A stretch of 64,000 nt of DNA from Enorma burkinafasonensis. GTDB lineage: Bacteria > Actinomycetota > Coriobacteriia > Coriobacteriales > Coriobacteriaceae. The translations under genes were made by a program, and so were the position numbers. The notes below the pieces were generated by a model that was given only the letters and a program-made list of their open reading frames with translations, was not told where the DNA came from and ran no database searches. Positions 26,803 through 35,981 of this stretch are shown here, piece by piece. Position 1 is the first letter of the stretch. Each line of letters starts with the position of its first letter. The stretch spans positions 43,278-107,277 of the forward strand of contig NZ_LR597508.1 of the NCBI RefSeq assembly GCF_902150035.1. Direction: 5' to 3'.

Positions 26803-28284
26803 ATGGCAGAGGCTACCAAGCAAAAGAAGAAGCGGGGCATGCCGACCTCGTTCACCATCCTTCTGGGGTGCCTGATCTTCGTGGCGGTCTGCACGTGGAT
26901 CGTCTCGGCGTTCACCCCCGATGTGACCGGGGCCACCCTGGCCCAGGTCATGCAGGCACCGTTCGGCGGCTTCAAGAACGCCATCGACGTCTGCCTGTTC
27001 GTGATCGTGCTGGGCGGTTTTCTGGCGATGGTCAACAAGACCGGCGCGCTCGACACCGGCATCGCCACGCTCGTGCGCGCCCTCGGTGACCGCGACACGC
27101 TGCTCATCCCCGTCCTCATGATCGCCTTCGGCATCTGCGGGTCGACCTACGGCATGATGGAGGAGACCATTCCCTTCTACATCCTGCTCGCCTCGGTGAC
27201 CTTCGCCATGGGCTTCGACTCCATGGTGGGCGCCCTCATCGTGCTGATGGGCGCCGGTCTGGGCACCCTCGGCTCCACGGTGAACCCCTTCTCGATCGCG
27301 ATTGCCTCGTCGGCGCTCACCGATATGGGGATCTCCGTCAACCAGGGCACGCTCATCGGTGTCGGCTTCTTGCTGTTCATCATCTCCGAGGCCATGGGCA
27401 TCGTCTTCGTGATGCGCTACGCCAAGCGCGTCAAGGCCGACCGCGCCGCCTCCGCCATGACGCCCGAGGAGCTCGCCCGCATGGACGCCGCGTACGCGGA
27501 TGAGACCAAGATGCTCGAGGACGACCAGGCGGCGAACCTCAAGAACGCCGTCCTCACCGGCAAGCAGAAGCTCGTGCTCGTGCTCTTCGCCCTCTCCTTC
27601 CTCGTCATGATCGTGTCGTTCATCCCCTGGGAGAGCTTCGGCATCACCTTCTTCGCCATCGGCGGCACGGCAGAGGACCCCTCCACCGCCTGGAGCGCCA
27701 TCCTGACCGGCCTGCCGCTCGGCCAGTGGTACTTCACCGAGTGCGGCATCTGGTTCTTCGTCATCTCGATCGTGATCGGTCTCGTGGGCGGCCTCTCCGA
27801 GAAGGAGATCGTGAACACCTTCATCGACGGCTGCTCCACCATGATCTCTACGGCGCTCGTCATCGCCGTCGCGCGCGCCATCTCGGTCCTCATGTCCGAG
27901 ACCGGCCTCGACGTCTTCGTGCTGAACGCCGCCGCCGACGCGCTGCGCGGCGTCTCCGCGGTGGTCTTCGCCCCGGCGAGCTACGCGCTCTACTTCGTGC
28001 TGTCCTTCCTCATCCCGTCCAGCTCCGGTATGGCGACGGTCTCCATGCCCATCATGGGCCCGCTCGCCGACAACCTGGGCTTCTCGGCCGACATCATGAT
28101 CATGATCTACGTCGCCGCGCACGGCGTGGTGGCCATGATCACGCCCACCAACGGCGTCATCGTGTCCGGTCTGGAGCTCGCGCACACGAGCTACACCTCG
28201 TTCCTCAAGCTCACGCTCAAGTTCTTCGTGGCGCTCACGCTGGTGACCGCCGCCGTGCTCACGGTGCTCATGCTCGTGATGTAG
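26803..28284 (+). CDS. YfcC family carrier (basic amino acid/C4-dicarboxylate type)
   Basis: A 493-residue membrane protein with about twelve segments. Motifs GSTYGMMEETIPFY, GAGLGTLGSTVNPFSIAIAS, and the C-terminal LIPSSSGMATVSMPIMGPLAD are diagnostic of the YfcC/ArsB-NhaD-like DcuC clan. A cytoplasmic loop of about 60 charged residues (210-260) splits the halves. The ribosome site is AAGAGGAGGAATCT. Downstream of the amidohydrolase by 191 bp, it could import its substrate or export the product. Annotation as an arginine/ornithine or dicarboxylate carrier would be guesswork. Confidence 0.85.
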   Translation: MAEATKQKKKRGMPTSFTILLGCLIFVAVCTWIVSAFTPDVTGATLAQVMQAPFGGFKNAIDVCLFVIVLGGFLAMVNKTGALDTGIATLVRALGDRDTLLIPVLMIAFGICGSTYGMMEETIPFYILLASVTFAMGFDSMVGALIVLMGAGLGTLGSTVNPFSIAIASSALTDMGISVNQGTLIGVGFLLFIISEAMGIVFVMRYAKRVKADRAASAMTPEELARMDAAYADETKMLEDDQAANLKNAVLTGKQKLVLVLFALSFLVMIVSFIPWESFGITFFAIGGTAEDPSTAWSAILTGLPLGQWYFTECGIWFFVISIVIGLVGGLSEKEIVNTFIDGCSTMISTALVIAVARAISVLMSETGLDVFVLNAAADALRGVSAVVFAPASYALYFVLSFLIPSSSGMATVSMPIMGPLADNLGFSADIMIMIYVAAHGVVAMITPTNGVIVSGLELAHTSYTSFLKLTLKFFVALTLVTAAVLTVLMLVM

Positions 28285-28293
28285 CGAAAGGCA

Positions 28294-28328
28294 CCCGAGC
28301 GGCACCGTCCGGTACGGTGCCGCTCGGG
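28294..28328 (+). terminator. Hairpin after the YfcC carrier
   Basis: CCCGAGCGGCACCGT pairs with ACGGTGCCGCTCGGG around a 5-base loop, ten bases after the stop. It lacks a clear T-run (CATCGATTCTG). A second long hairpin (about 28344-28386) follows before the AEC gene. Confidence 0.55.
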
Positions 28329-28408
28329 CATCGATTCTGCCGCGACCCGCGCGCCCGGGCATGCCGCCCGGGTTCGGCGCGGGTTCCCCTAAGGAGGCGC
28401 ACCGTCCG

Positions 28409-29335
28409 ATGGACGTGCTCTACATCGCTTCGCAGATGGTGATGCTCTCGCTTCCCATCGCGCTCGGCTACGCGGTGCACAAGGCGGGCATCATGAACGA
28501 CGAGGTCGACCACAACCTCTCGCGCATCGTCCTCGAGGTCGCGCTGCCCTGTCTTATCGTCGCGTCCATCGGCACGGTGGACGAGCTTCCCGGTGCGGGG
28601 ACCATCGTGGTCGTGCTCGCCGCCTCGGCGTTTGCCAACGCGCTCGCGCTCGCCGTGGGCTTCGCGGCGACGGCGGCCATGCGGGCGCCCGCCGATGCGG
28701 CCGGCGCCTATCGCTATATGATCGCGTTCGGCAACTGCAGCTTCATGGGGTTTCCCGTGGTGTCGGCCGTGCTTGGCGGCAAGGCGGTCCTCCTGCTCGC
28801 GATCGTGAGCATCCCGGCGAACCTGCTCATGTTCTCGGTGGGGGTGTCGCTCTTCAGCGCGCGCGGGGGATGGAGGCGCTACCTCAGGTCGTGCGCGGGA
28901 AGCCTCAAGTCGCCGACGCTCGTCGCGAGCCTCCTCACGCTCGCGCTCGTGCTCGCCGGCGTGAACGATTTGGGCATCGTGGGCGGGGCGCTCGATATCG
29001 TGGGCCAGCTCACGACACCTGCCGCCCTGCTCATTATCGGCTCATCGCTTGCGCGCTACGACCTCGGCGCCATGTTCGGCAGCCCGCGCGCCTACATCGC
29101 CGCCGCCTGCCGCCTGCTCGTCGTCCCGCTGCTCGCGGCCGCGGCACTCGGTGCCGCCGGCGTCGACGCGACGGTCGCGGCGGTCGTGGTCATCGGCGTC
29201 GGCATGCCGGTGGCGACCAACGGGACGCTCTACTGCCTGCAGTACGGCGTCGACATGAAGCCCATGATCCAGGCGACGTTCCTCTCGGTGGTGGGGTCGA
29301 TCGCGACGATCCCGCTCTTGGTCGCGGTGCTGTAG
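28409..29335 (+). CDS. AEC family permease (auxin efflux carrier superfamily)
   Basis: A 308-residue membrane transporter with ten predicted helices in two inverted five-helix repeats. LPIALGYAVHKAGIMND, the central FGNCSFMGFPVVSAVLGG and the late GVGMPVATNGTLY carry the conserved broken-helix motifs. Bacterial members carry malate, malonate or other organic acids. The ATG at 28409 is supported by AAGGAGG upstream. It is two long hairpins away from the YfcC gene, so co-transcription is uncertain. It converges on the TetR gene with only three bases between. Confidence 0.87.
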   Translation: MDVLYIASQMVMLSLPIALGYAVHKAGIMNDEVDHNLSRIVLEVALPCLIVASIGTVDELPGAGTIVVVLAASAFANALALAVGFAATAAMRAPADAAGAYRYMIAFGNCSFMGFPVVSAVLGGKAVLLLAIVSIPANLLMFSVGVSLFSARGGWRRYLRSCAGSLKSPTLVASLLTLALVLAGVNDLGIVGGALDIVGQLTTPAALLIIGSSLARYDLGAMFGSPRAYIAAACRLLVVPLLAAAALGAAGVDATVAAVVVIGVGMPVATNGTLYCLQYGVDMKPMIQATFLSVVGSIATIPLLVAVL

Positions 29336-29338
29336 AAG

Positions 29339-29899
29339 CTACTTCGCAACGGGGCGCCCGTGCAGGGCGTCGGCGAGCAACGTGTCCGAGATGATGCGGA
29401 TGATCTGGTCGACCAGAAGCTCGCGGTCGAGCGCCGGGTCGCCGCAACGGTCGAGCAGCAGCCCCACGATGCCATGGGAGTAGAGGATGAGCGCCGCGTC
29501 GAGGTCCGCGACCGAGAGGCTCAGCTGCGGGAAGCGCACGCGCAGGAGCTCGGTCAGGTAGGTGTGCACCCCGCGCACCATGGTCGCCTCGACCTCGTTG
29601 TGCCAGCGCGAGGCGAGGAGCCGCTCGATGAAGGGGTGGTGCTCGGCCACAACCGCGATGAAGTAGCGCAGCGCGTCGTGCACGCGGTCCATCGCGAGGC
29701 CGCGCATGAGCACGTCGTCGAAGATTTGGTCGAGCGTCCAGCTCACGAGGCCGGGGATGTTCTTGAAATGGTAATAGAACGTCTGTCGCGAGATACCGCA
29801 GCGGTCGATGAGCGCCTTGACGCTCACCCCCTCGACGCCTGCCGTCTCGCTGAGGTCGATGAAGGCGTCCGCTATCAGCCGTTTCCTATCCTGGGCCAT
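29339..29899 (-). CDS. TetR/AcrR family regulator
   Basis: A 186-residue regulator. Residues 1-55 are the TetR HTH: FIDLSETAGVEGVSVKALID, then CGISRQTFYYHF, and the C-terminal ligand/dimer domain follows (TetR_C_7/8-like). It is transcribed toward the AEC permease and diverges from tatA 258 bp away. The most likely targets are its own promoter and the neighbouring permease, which is inferred. The ribosome site is weak (AGGAG at about 11 bases). Confidence 0.88.
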   Translation of the reverse strand: MAQDRKRLIADAFIDLSETAGVEGVSVKALIDRCGISRQTFYYHFKNIPGLVSWTLDQIFDDVLMRGLAMDRVHDALRYFIAVVAEHHPFIERLLASRWHNEVEATMVRGVHTYLTELLRVRFPQLSLSVADLDAALILYSHGIVGLLLDRCGDPALDRELLVDQIIRIISDTLLADALHGRPVAK

Positions 29900-30088
29900 C
29901 GCCGCACCCGCTCCTGTCCTGGCGTCCGCTCGCGTGCCCCCGGCCGCGGGGGATCCGCTCCGCCGCGCGAGGGACTTTACCGAATGATAACGAACCGGTA
30001 ACGCCCCGCGTCGGCATCTTCTGTAGTTTATGCCGCATCATGTGCGGTTATGCCATCTTAGCGGGGCGATGTGTAAAATATACCGAGG

Positions 30089-30117
30089 TTTACCGGGCCT
30101 TGCGGGCGCGGTATACT
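30089..30117 (+). promoter_or_regulatory. Promoter of tatA
   Basis: TTTACC (30089-30094), 17-bp spacer, TATACT (30112-30117); 9 of 12 consensus matches. The tatA start codon is 39 bp downstream. Confidence 0.55.
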
Positions 30118-30156
30118 CATTCGAGCTCGTTTTGGCATATATCTGGGAGGAACCGT

Positions 30157-30420
30157 ATGATCCCCAAAGGTTTTGAATGGGTCGTTATCCTGATCGCCGT
30201 CCTGGTCATCTTCGGGCCCAAGCAGCTTCCCAAGCTCGGCAAGTCGCTCGGCGCCACGGTGAAGAACCTGCGCGAGGGCATGCAGGGCGACGACGCCCCG
30301 GCCGAGGAGGTCGTGGAGGAGAGCGAGGAGGATCGCGAGATCCGCGAGCTCGAGGAGAAGCTTGCCGAGGCCAAGAAGAAGAAAGAGGCCTCCGAGGACG
30401 AGGGTCCCATCTCCGAGTAG
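30157..30420 (+). CDS. tatA: Sec-independent protein translocase TatA
   Basis: An 87-residue protein: a short N-terminal membrane helix (WVVILIAVLVIFG), the hinge FGPKQLPKLGKSLG, an amphipathic helix, and a charged acidic/lysine tail. This is the pore-forming Tat subunit. The ATG at 30157 follows GGGAGGAACC. It is encoded alone, about 25 kb from tatB-tatC, and an intrinsic terminator follows. Its likely clients in this window include the RR-type SBP lipoprotein at 3052. Confidence 0.92.
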   Translation: MIPKGFEWVVILIAVLVIFGPKQLPKLGKSLGATVKNLREGMQGDDAPAEEVVEESEEDREIRELEEKLAEAKKKKEASEDEGPISE

Positions 30421-30446
30421 GAATCCCGGTCCCGCGCGAGCGCGGG

Positions 30447-30486
30447 CGACGGCCGGCTTCCCGATCGGATGCCGGTCGTTTCTGTT
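30447..30486 (+). terminator. Terminator after tatA
   Basis: CGACGGCCGGC pairs imperfectly with GCCGGTCG around a 13-base loop and is followed by TTTCTGTT. It lies 40-80 bp before the greA start. Confidence 0.6.
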
Positions 30487-30525
30487 ACGTACGTTGAAGC
30501 AGCTTATGGGCAAGGAGTCTTCTGC

Positions 30526-30999
30526 ATGGATACGAGCGATATCGTATTGACCGCCAAGGGCCGCCAGGACCTCATCGAGGAGCTCGAGTGGCGTGAGGGC
30601 GAGCTTTCGAAGCAGATCGTCGAGCGCATCAAGACCGCGCGCGACTTCGGCGACCTCTCGGAGAACTCCGAGTACGACGACGCCAAGGAAGAGCAGGCCA
30701 AGAACGCCGCCCGCATCACCGAGATCCAGTCCATCCTCGCGAACGCGAAGGATGCCGAGTCCGTCGACCACGTGCGCACCGTCTCCATCGGCTGCATCGT
30801 GACGCTCGTCGACGCCGATGGCGTGGCCACCGAGGTGACGCTCGTCGGCACCACCGAGACCGACTCGCTCGCGCACAAGATCTCCAACGAGTCCCCCGTG
30901 GGCAAGGCCATCATCGGCCACAGCGAGGGCGAGACCGTGGAGGTCGTGACCCCGTCCGGCAAGTCGCGCGTCTACACCATCACCAAGATCACGCGCTAG
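30526..30999 (+). CDS. greA: Transcription elongation factor GreA
   Basis: A 157-residue factor that rescues backtracked RNA polymerase. The N-terminal coiled coil has the key acidic tip in RDFGDLSENSEYDDAKEEQ (catalytic Asp/Glu pair present), and the C-terminal FKBP-like domain contains SPVGKAIIGHSEGETVEV. The ATG at 30526 is preceded by AAGGAGTC; an upstream ATG at 30469 lies in the tatA terminator region. A strong terminator separates it from lysS. Confidence 0.95.
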   Translation: MDTSDIVLTAKGRQDLIEELEWREGELSKQIVERIKTARDFGDLSENSEYDDAKEEQAKNAARITEIQSILANAKDAESVDHVRTVSIGCIVTLVDADGVATEVTLVGTTETDSLAHKISNESPVGKAIIGHSEGETVEVVTPSGKSRVYTITKITR

Positions 31000-31028
31000 G
31001 CCCCGGGTCGAGCGCTTCCAAGACCGTT

Positions 31029-31069
31029 CGCTCCCTGGGGCCGCATGGCCCGAGGGAGCGTTTTCGTTT
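31029..31069 (+). terminator. Terminator between greA and lysS
   Basis: CGCTCCCT and AGGGAGCG form a stem with an internal GGGGCC/GGCCC arm, followed by TTTTCGTTT. Only 30 bp separate its end from the lysS ATG, leaving no room for a separate full promoter. Confidence 0.85.
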
Positions 31070-31099
31070 CACTGGGGGATCCCAGAGCAAGGAGCACCA

Positions 31100-33079
31100 A
31101 TGTCGCAGCAAGAGACCGAGACCGCAACCTCCGCGGGCGTCTCCGTCACGCCCGAGACCTTGAACGACGAGCGCGCCCACCGCCTGGCGAAGCGCGAGGC
31201 CATCATCGCCGCGGGCGGCGATCCGTACCCCGAGCATTCCGACGTGCGCGACCACGTCGCCGATATCGAGGGGCGCTACGCCGACCTCGAGGCGGGCGAG
31301 GACACCGAGGACACGGTGACCATCGGCGGCCGCATCATGGCGAAGCGCGGCCAGGGCAAGATCGCGTTCGTGGTCGTGCGCGACCCGACGGGCGAGATCC
31401 AGCTGTTCTGCCGCATCAACGACATGCGCGACGAGGACTGGGCCCTGCTCCAGGAGCTCGACCTCGGCGACATCGTCGAGGCCGAGGGCGTCGTCGTGCG
31501 CACCAAGCGCGGCCAGCTCTCCATCGCGCCTAAGCGCCTCGCCCTCCTCACGAAGAGCGTGCGCCCGCTGCCCGAGAAGTTCCACGGCCTCTCCGACAAG
31601 GAGACCCGCTACCGCCAGCGCTATGTCGACCTCATTATGAACGACGACGTACGCGCCACCTTCGCCAAGCGCTCTGCTATCATCTCGGCCTTCCGCCGCT
31701 ACATGGAGGCCAACGCCTACATGGAGGTCGAGACCCCGATCCTGCAGACCATCCAGGGCGGCGCCACCGCGAAGCCCTTCATCACGCACTTCAACGCGCT
31801 CAACCAGGAGAACTACCTGCGCATCGCGACCGAGCTGCACCTGAAGCGCCTGCTCGTGGGCGGCTACGAGCGCGTCTTCGAGATCGGCCGCATCTTCCGC
31901 AACGAGGGCATGGACCAGACCCACAACCCCGAGTTCACCACCATGGAGGCGTACCGCGCCTACAGCGACCTCGAGGGCATGAAGGAGCTCGCCGAGGGCG
32001 TCATCAAGGCGGCCAACGCCGCCATCGGCAACGGCGAGCAGATCGAGTACCAGGGCCAGACGATCGACCTCTCCGGCACCTGGCCGTCCCGCCCGATGAC
32101 CGAGATCGTCTCCGAGGTCATGGGCCGTGACCTCAACCTCGACACGCCGATCGAGGAGCTCCGCGCCGCGGCCGTCGAGTGCGGCATCGAGGTCAAGCCC
32201 GAGTGGGGCGCCGACAAGCTCATCGCCGAGATCTACGACGAGCGCGGCGAGGACTCCATCGTGAACCCCACGTTCGTTGTCGACTACCCCGTCGAGGTGT
32301 CGCCGCTCGCCAAGCGCTTCGAGGACGACCCGCGCCTCACGCACCGCTTCGAGCTCGTCATCGCCGGGCATGAGTACGCCAACGCCTTCTCCGAGCTCAA
32401 CGACCCGGTCGATCAGGCCGAGCGCTTCCGCAAGCAGGTCGAGGAGAAGTTCGCCGGCGACGAGGAGGCCATGGAGTACGACGAGGACTACGTCCGCGCG
32501 CTCGAGTACGGCATGCCGCCGGCGGGCGGTATCGGCATCGGCATCGACCGCGTGGTCATGCTGCTCACCGACTCCGCGAGCATCCGCGACGTGCTGCTGT
32601 TCCCGCACATGCGCCCGGAGAAGGGCGCCGCCCGCGCCAAGCAGGAGGCTGCCGCCGAGGATGCTGATACCGTCGCTGTCGCGCCCAACAAGATCCCGAC
32701 GATCGACTACGCGAAGGTGAAGATCGAGCCGCTCTTCGAGGCGGACGTCGACTTCGACACCTTCAGCCGCTCGGATTTCCGCGCCGTCAAGGTCAAGGAC
32801 TGCTTCGCGGTCCCCAAGAGCAAGAAGCTCCTGCAGTTCACGCTCGACGACGGCTCGGGCACCGACCGCACCATCCTCTCCGGCATCAGCATGTACTACG
32901 ACCCCGAGGACCTCATCGGCAAGACGTGCATCGCCATCACGAACCTCCCGCCCCGCAAGATGATGGGCGTGGACTCCTGCGGCATGCTCATCAGCGCCGT
33001 GCACGACGAGGACGGCGAGGAGCGCTTGAACCTGCTCATGGTCGACGACCGCATCCCCGCCGGCGCGAAGCTCTACTGA
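31100..33079 (+). CDS. lysS: Lysyl-tRNA synthetase (class II) with C-terminal tRNA-binding domain
   Basis: A 659-residue fused synthetase. Residues about 60-165 form the OB anticodon-binding domain and 175-515 the class II core, with motif 2 [15 protein letters not shown] and motif 3 [11 protein letters not shown]. Residues about 536-659 add an EMAP-II/Trbp111-like OB fold ([32 protein letters not shown]), as in MetG C-termini and CsaA. Ordinary bacterial LysS stops near 500. The extra domain probably raises tRNA affinity. An Ala-rich linker joins the two parts. Start supported by AAGGAG. Expression must read through or bypass the hairpin at 31029-31069. Confidence 0.95.
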   Translation: MSQQETETATSAGVSVTPETLNDERAHRLAKREAIIAAGGDPYPEHSDVRDHVADIEGRYADLEAGEDTEDTVTIGGRIMAKRGQGKIAFVVVRDPTGEIQLFCRINDMRDEDWALLQELDLGDIVEAEGVVVRTKRGQLSIAPKRLALLTKSVRPLPEKFHGLSDKETRYRQRYVDLIMNDDVRATFAKRSAIISAFRRYMEANAYMEVETPILQTIQGGATAKPFITHFNALNQENYLRIATELHLKRLLVGGYERVFEIGRIFRNEGMDQTHNPEFTTMEAYRAYSDLEGMKELAEGVIKAANAAIGNGEQIEYQGQTIDLSGTWPSRPMTEIVSEVMGRDLNLDTPIEELRAAAVECGIEVKPEWGADKLIAEIYDERGEDSIVNPTFVVDYPVEVSPLAKRFEDDPRLTHRFELVIAGHEYANAFSELNDPVDQAERFRKQVEEKFAGDEEAMEYDEDYVRALEYGMPPAGGIGIGIDRVVMLLTDSASIRDVLLFPHMRPEKGAARAKQEAAAEDADTVAVAPNKIPTIDYAKVKIEPLFEADVDFDTFSRSDFRAVKVKDCFAVPKSKKLLQFTLDDGSGTDRTILSGISMYYDPEDLIGKTCIAITNLPPRKMMGVDSCGMLISAVHDEDGEERLNLLMVDDRIPAGAKLY

Positions 33080-33119
33080 GGAAGCGTTCTCGAGAGCGCC
33101 TCTACATCGGCGTGATGAA

Positions 33120-33153
33120 GGCCCCGATACCCCCGAGGTATCGGGGCCATTTT
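33120..33153 (+). terminator. Terminator of lysS
   Basis: GGCCCCGATACC pairs with GGTATCGGGGCC over a short loop and is followed by ATTTTG. Confidence 0.85.
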
Positions 33154-33242
33154 GCGCGCGCCCATCGGTTCCGATGACCTTGAAGCGCGCCGTGCCCGTA
33201 GCGGGTTACGTCCGCTAGTCCGTGAACCCAGCACGGCGAAAT

Positions 33243-33297
33243 AAGTGAAACAATCGAATATCTGTGAAACACAGAATAGATGTTGAAAACAAAGAAC
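33243..33297. promoter_or_regulatory. Array of DeoR-type boxes upstream of the aldo/keto reductase
   Basis: The perfect palindrome TCTGTGAAACACAGA (33261-33275) is flanked by two related boxes: AAGTGAAACAATCGAAT (33243) and TGTTGAAAACAAAGAAC (33281). GTGAAAC cores start at 33245 and 33264, with a GTTGAAAAC variant near 33282, spaced 19-20 bp (two helix turns). The third box overlaps the -35 element. The same box recurs before the class II aldolase operon. Confidence 0.65.
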
Positions 33298-33310
33298 ATT
33301 CGCGTATGAT
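33283..33310 (+). promoter_or_regulatory. Promoter of the aldo/keto reductase unit
   Basis: TTGAAA (33283-33288), 16-bp spacer, TATGAT (33305-33310); 10 of 12 consensus matches. It is embedded in the box array, consistent with repression. Confidence 0.65.
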
Positions 33311-33359
33311 GAGGTCGGTGGTCCGGAAGAGGAGAACGACCGGAGGGATGGTTCCTCAC

Positions 33360-34340
33360 ATGAATATGGTCAAGCTCGGAGATACCGGTATCGAGATCTC
33401 GAAGATCGGGCTCGGTACGTGGGCTATCGGAGGCGGTCCCGCATGGAACGGGGATCTGGATACACAGGTCTGCATCGATACGATTCACAAGGCCCAAGAG
33501 GTCGGTATCAACCTGATTGATACGGCACCCGGATATAACTTCGGGAACAGCGAGGTCATCGTCGGCAAGGCGCTTAAGGGGCTTAATCGCGAGGAGGTCG
33601 TGCTCGAGACAAAGTGCGGCATCGTGTGGGATCGCAAGGGGAGTCTGTTCAACAAGGTTGGCGACCGTCAGCTCTATAAGAATCTTTCCCCCGAATCGGT
33701 GCGGGAAGAGATCGAGGCGAGCCTCGAGCGCCTAGGGACAGACTATGTCGATATTTTCATGACGCACTGGCAGGCAGTGGAGCCGTTCTTCACGCCAATC
33801 GAGGAGACGATGGAGGTGCTGCTCGACCTCAAGCGCCAGGGCAAGATCCGTGCGATCGGCGCCGCGAACGTCACGACGGATCATATCAAGGAGTACCTGC
33901 GCTGCGGCGAGCTCGATATCGTCCAAGCGAAGTACAGCCTGATGGACCGTGCCGTCGAGGACGAGCTGTTCGACCTCTGCCGCGAGAACGACATCGTGCT
34001 CCAGGCATATTCTCCGCTCGAGCAGGGGCTTCTGACCGGGACTATCGAGAAGGGCTATGTGCCCACCGGCGCCCGCGCGAACAAGAAGTGGTGGCAGCCC
34101 GGCAACCTCGAGCGCGTAATCGACATGCTCGACTCATGGAAGCCGCTATGCGAGAAGTACGACTGCGGTATCCCGACGCTCGCGCTTGCGTGGGTGCTCG
34201 CGCAGGGCGACTTCATCTCGATTCTCAGCGGTTCCACCACACCCGAGCAGGTGGTTGAGAACATCCGCGCGGTCGAGATCGGGCTCACAAAGGAAGACGC
34301 GGACTGGATGCGCGCTCAGGCCGAGAAGCTCGACGCCTAA
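33360..34340 (+). CDS. Aldo/keto reductase
   Basis: A 326-residue NAD(P)H-dependent reductase with the (beta/alpha)8 fold. The catalytic tetrad is visible: Asp in NLIDTAPGYNFGNSE with its Tyr, Lys in VLETKCG, and His in IFMTHWQ. SILSGSTTPEQVVEN is the cofactor phosphate site near the C-terminus. I chose the ATG at 33360; GGAGGG lies about 12 bases upstream, and another ATG at 33348 is too close to it. It opens the sugar island and may interconvert an aldehyde and polyol; substrate unknown. Confidence 0.85.
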   Translation: MNMVKLGDTGIEISKIGLGTWAIGGGPAWNGDLDTQVCIDTIHKAQEVGINLIDTAPGYNFGNSEVIVGKALKGLNREEVVLETKCGIVWDRKGSLFNKVGDRQLYKNLSPESVREEIEASLERLGTDYVDIFMTHWQAVEPFFTPIEETMEVLLDLKRQGKIRAIGAANVTTDHIKEYLRCGELDIVQAKYSLMDRAVEDELFDLCRENDIVLQAYSPLEQGLLTGTIEKGYVPTGARANKKWWQPGNLERVIDMLDSWKPLCEKYDCGIPTLALAWVLAQGDFISILSGSTTPEQVVENIRAVEIGLTKEDADWMRAQAEKLDA

Positions 34341-34362
34341 CCAGGCGGAGAGCCTTTGATGC

Positions 34363-34400
34363 GGGCCGTCATGCGCGGGGGAAGCGTGCATGACGGCCCT
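34363..34400 (+). terminator. Hairpin between aldo/keto reductase and MFS genes
   Basis: GGGCCGTCATGC and GCATGACGGCCC form a perfect 12-bp stem with a 13-base loop, 22 bp after the stop. The tail is TACTTGTTAAG, a weak U-tract, so read-through into the MFS gene is likely. Confidence 0.6.
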
Positions 34401-34458
34401 ACTTGTTAAGCACGGCGTACGGGCAGCGGTGCCGCTCGGTTCGGAAGGAAGGGTTCGC

Positions 34459-35865
34459 GTGCAGGATAACGATCGAAGGCAAGAGACGGGGGAAGCGAAC
34501 GAGCCGATGTGCGACGCCAGGCTCGACCGACTACCGGCAACGAGGTGGCGCTGGAAGATCTTCTTGATGTCCGGTCTGGCGGTTCTGTTTGCATGGAGCA
34601 ACTACATCAGCGGCCTTGTGCTCGCGCAGCTCAGCGAGCTTGGGTGGGTCGACACCGACAGCAGCGCCGTGTTCACGTCTGCATATATGGCTGGGATGTT
34701 CTTAGGGTCACTTGTGGGCGGAATGATAGGGGACGCCATCGGCCGTAGGAAGAGCTACCTGCTCTTCGTCGGTTTGCATACGCTTACGATGTATCTCGCG
34801 GCAGTCTCCCCCAATATTGCGATATTGACCTTGGTTAGGGCGGTCATGGGGTTCGGGCTCGGAGCCCTTCTCGTGACGTTATTCGCGGGATTCTCCGAAT
34901 ATGTACCTGCATCGACGCGGGGGACGTGGATGGGTAGGAACTCGTTTTTGGGAAACTGCAGCAACCCCATCTCCTCGCTTCTCGCCACGATGATCACGCC
35001 GTTCGTTACCGCCGATATGAACTGGCGTCTTATGTTTGTCATTCCGGCGGTCCTCTCGACTGCGGTATGGATTTGGGCTTGGTCCCGCTATCCAGAGTCC
35101 CCGCGATGGCTGGAGTCGAAAGGCAAGTACAAGGATGCTGAAACCGTGATGCGACGCATCGAATCCGAAGTGGAGCGGGAATACGGCAGGCAGCTTCCCC
35201 CGGTCAAGGAGCATAGGGGCACCCATCAGCATGCCCAACATGCAGATGTGCCCTATAGCGAGTTGTTCCATGGCGTGCTATTTCGCCGCGTGATCTTGGG
35301 TGCATTCGTGCTGATCGCGATGAACGTGACCGCCTACACGCTTATGACCTGGCTGCCGACCATCCTGCTTCTCAAAGGTATCGATATCAATCAATCATTT
35401 GTTCTGTACACGGTCATGGCGGCGGGTGCTCCTACGGGTGCTTTTTTGGCGATGGAGTTGATGGATAGGTGCTCACGTAAGGCCATGGGTATCGGTTTGC
35501 TTCTGATCATGGCGATTGTCGGACCCGTGTTCGCATTCCAGGAGAGCTACCTGACCATCTGCGTCCTCGGCTTTCTGCTTCAGGTCATCGTTGAGATGTA
35601 TGTGGTGTTCTCATCGGGGGTGTACGTTCCGGAGATCTGGCCGACCGAAGTGCGGATGCGTGGATCGGGGCTCGCCAATTCGGTTGGGCGCATTAGCGGT
35701 ATTCTCACGCCGTTTGCGGTGTCCTATCTGCTTTCTTGCGCGGGGGCACCACCAGTGTTCGCGATGATGTCGATCGTCGCTATCGTCGCGGCGGCCATCA
35801 TCGCGTTTCTCGGCATCGATACGCGGGGGATGACCGCCGAGGAGATCGAAGACTCGACAGTTTGA
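34459..35865 (+). CDS. MFS transporter (sugar/aromatic-acid symporter type)
   Basis: A 468-residue, twelve-helix major facilitator. The loop 2-3 signature is GMIGDAIGRRKSYLL, and a long loop with a His-rich stretch (HRGTHQHAQH) separates helices 6 and 7. GRNSFLGNCSNPISSLLA and the second-half MELMDRCSRKAMGIG match proton-linked sugar or aromatic acid carriers. I prefer GTG 34459, preceded by GGAAGGAAGGG; ATG 34507 is an alternative. Its place beside a PTS for a polyol suggests an intermediate or related substrate, but none can be named. Confidence 0.83.
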   Translation: MQDNDRRQETGEANEPMCDARLDRLPATRWRWKIFLMSGLAVLFAWSNYISGLVLAQLSELGWVDTDSSAVFTSAYMAGMFLGSLVGGMIGDAIGRRKSYLLFVGLHTLTMYLAAVSPNIAILTLVRAVMGFGLGALLVTLFAGFSEYVPASTRGTWMGRNSFLGNCSNPISSLLATMITPFVTADMNWRLMFVIPAVLSTAVWIWAWSRYPESPRWLESKGKYKDAETVMRRIESEVEREYGRQLPPVKEHRGTHQHAQHADVPYSELFHGVLFRRVILGAFVLIAMNVTAYTLMTWLPTILLLKGIDINQSFVLYTVMAAGAPTGAFLAMELMDRCSRKAMGIGLLLIMAIVGPVFAFQESYLTICVLGFLLQVIVEMYVVFSSGVYVPEIWPTEVRMRGSGLANSVGRISGILTPFAVSYLLSCAGAPPVFAMMSIVAIVAAAIIAFLGIDTRGMTAEEIEDSTV

Positions 35866-35981
35866 GTGAGCTGGGAGAAAAGATGCAGCTTATGGATATA
35901 ATGGCAAAGGGGATTGTGCGACGGGGCTAACCTGCGCATCCGTTGCATCCCGGTAGTATAGGCAGAAGAGGTGTATGGAAT

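Noticed and set aside
31000..31100. T-box riboswitch for lysS
   Set aside because: No AGGGTGG(N)ACCGCG-type sequence or specifier stem is present in the short greA-lysS gap.
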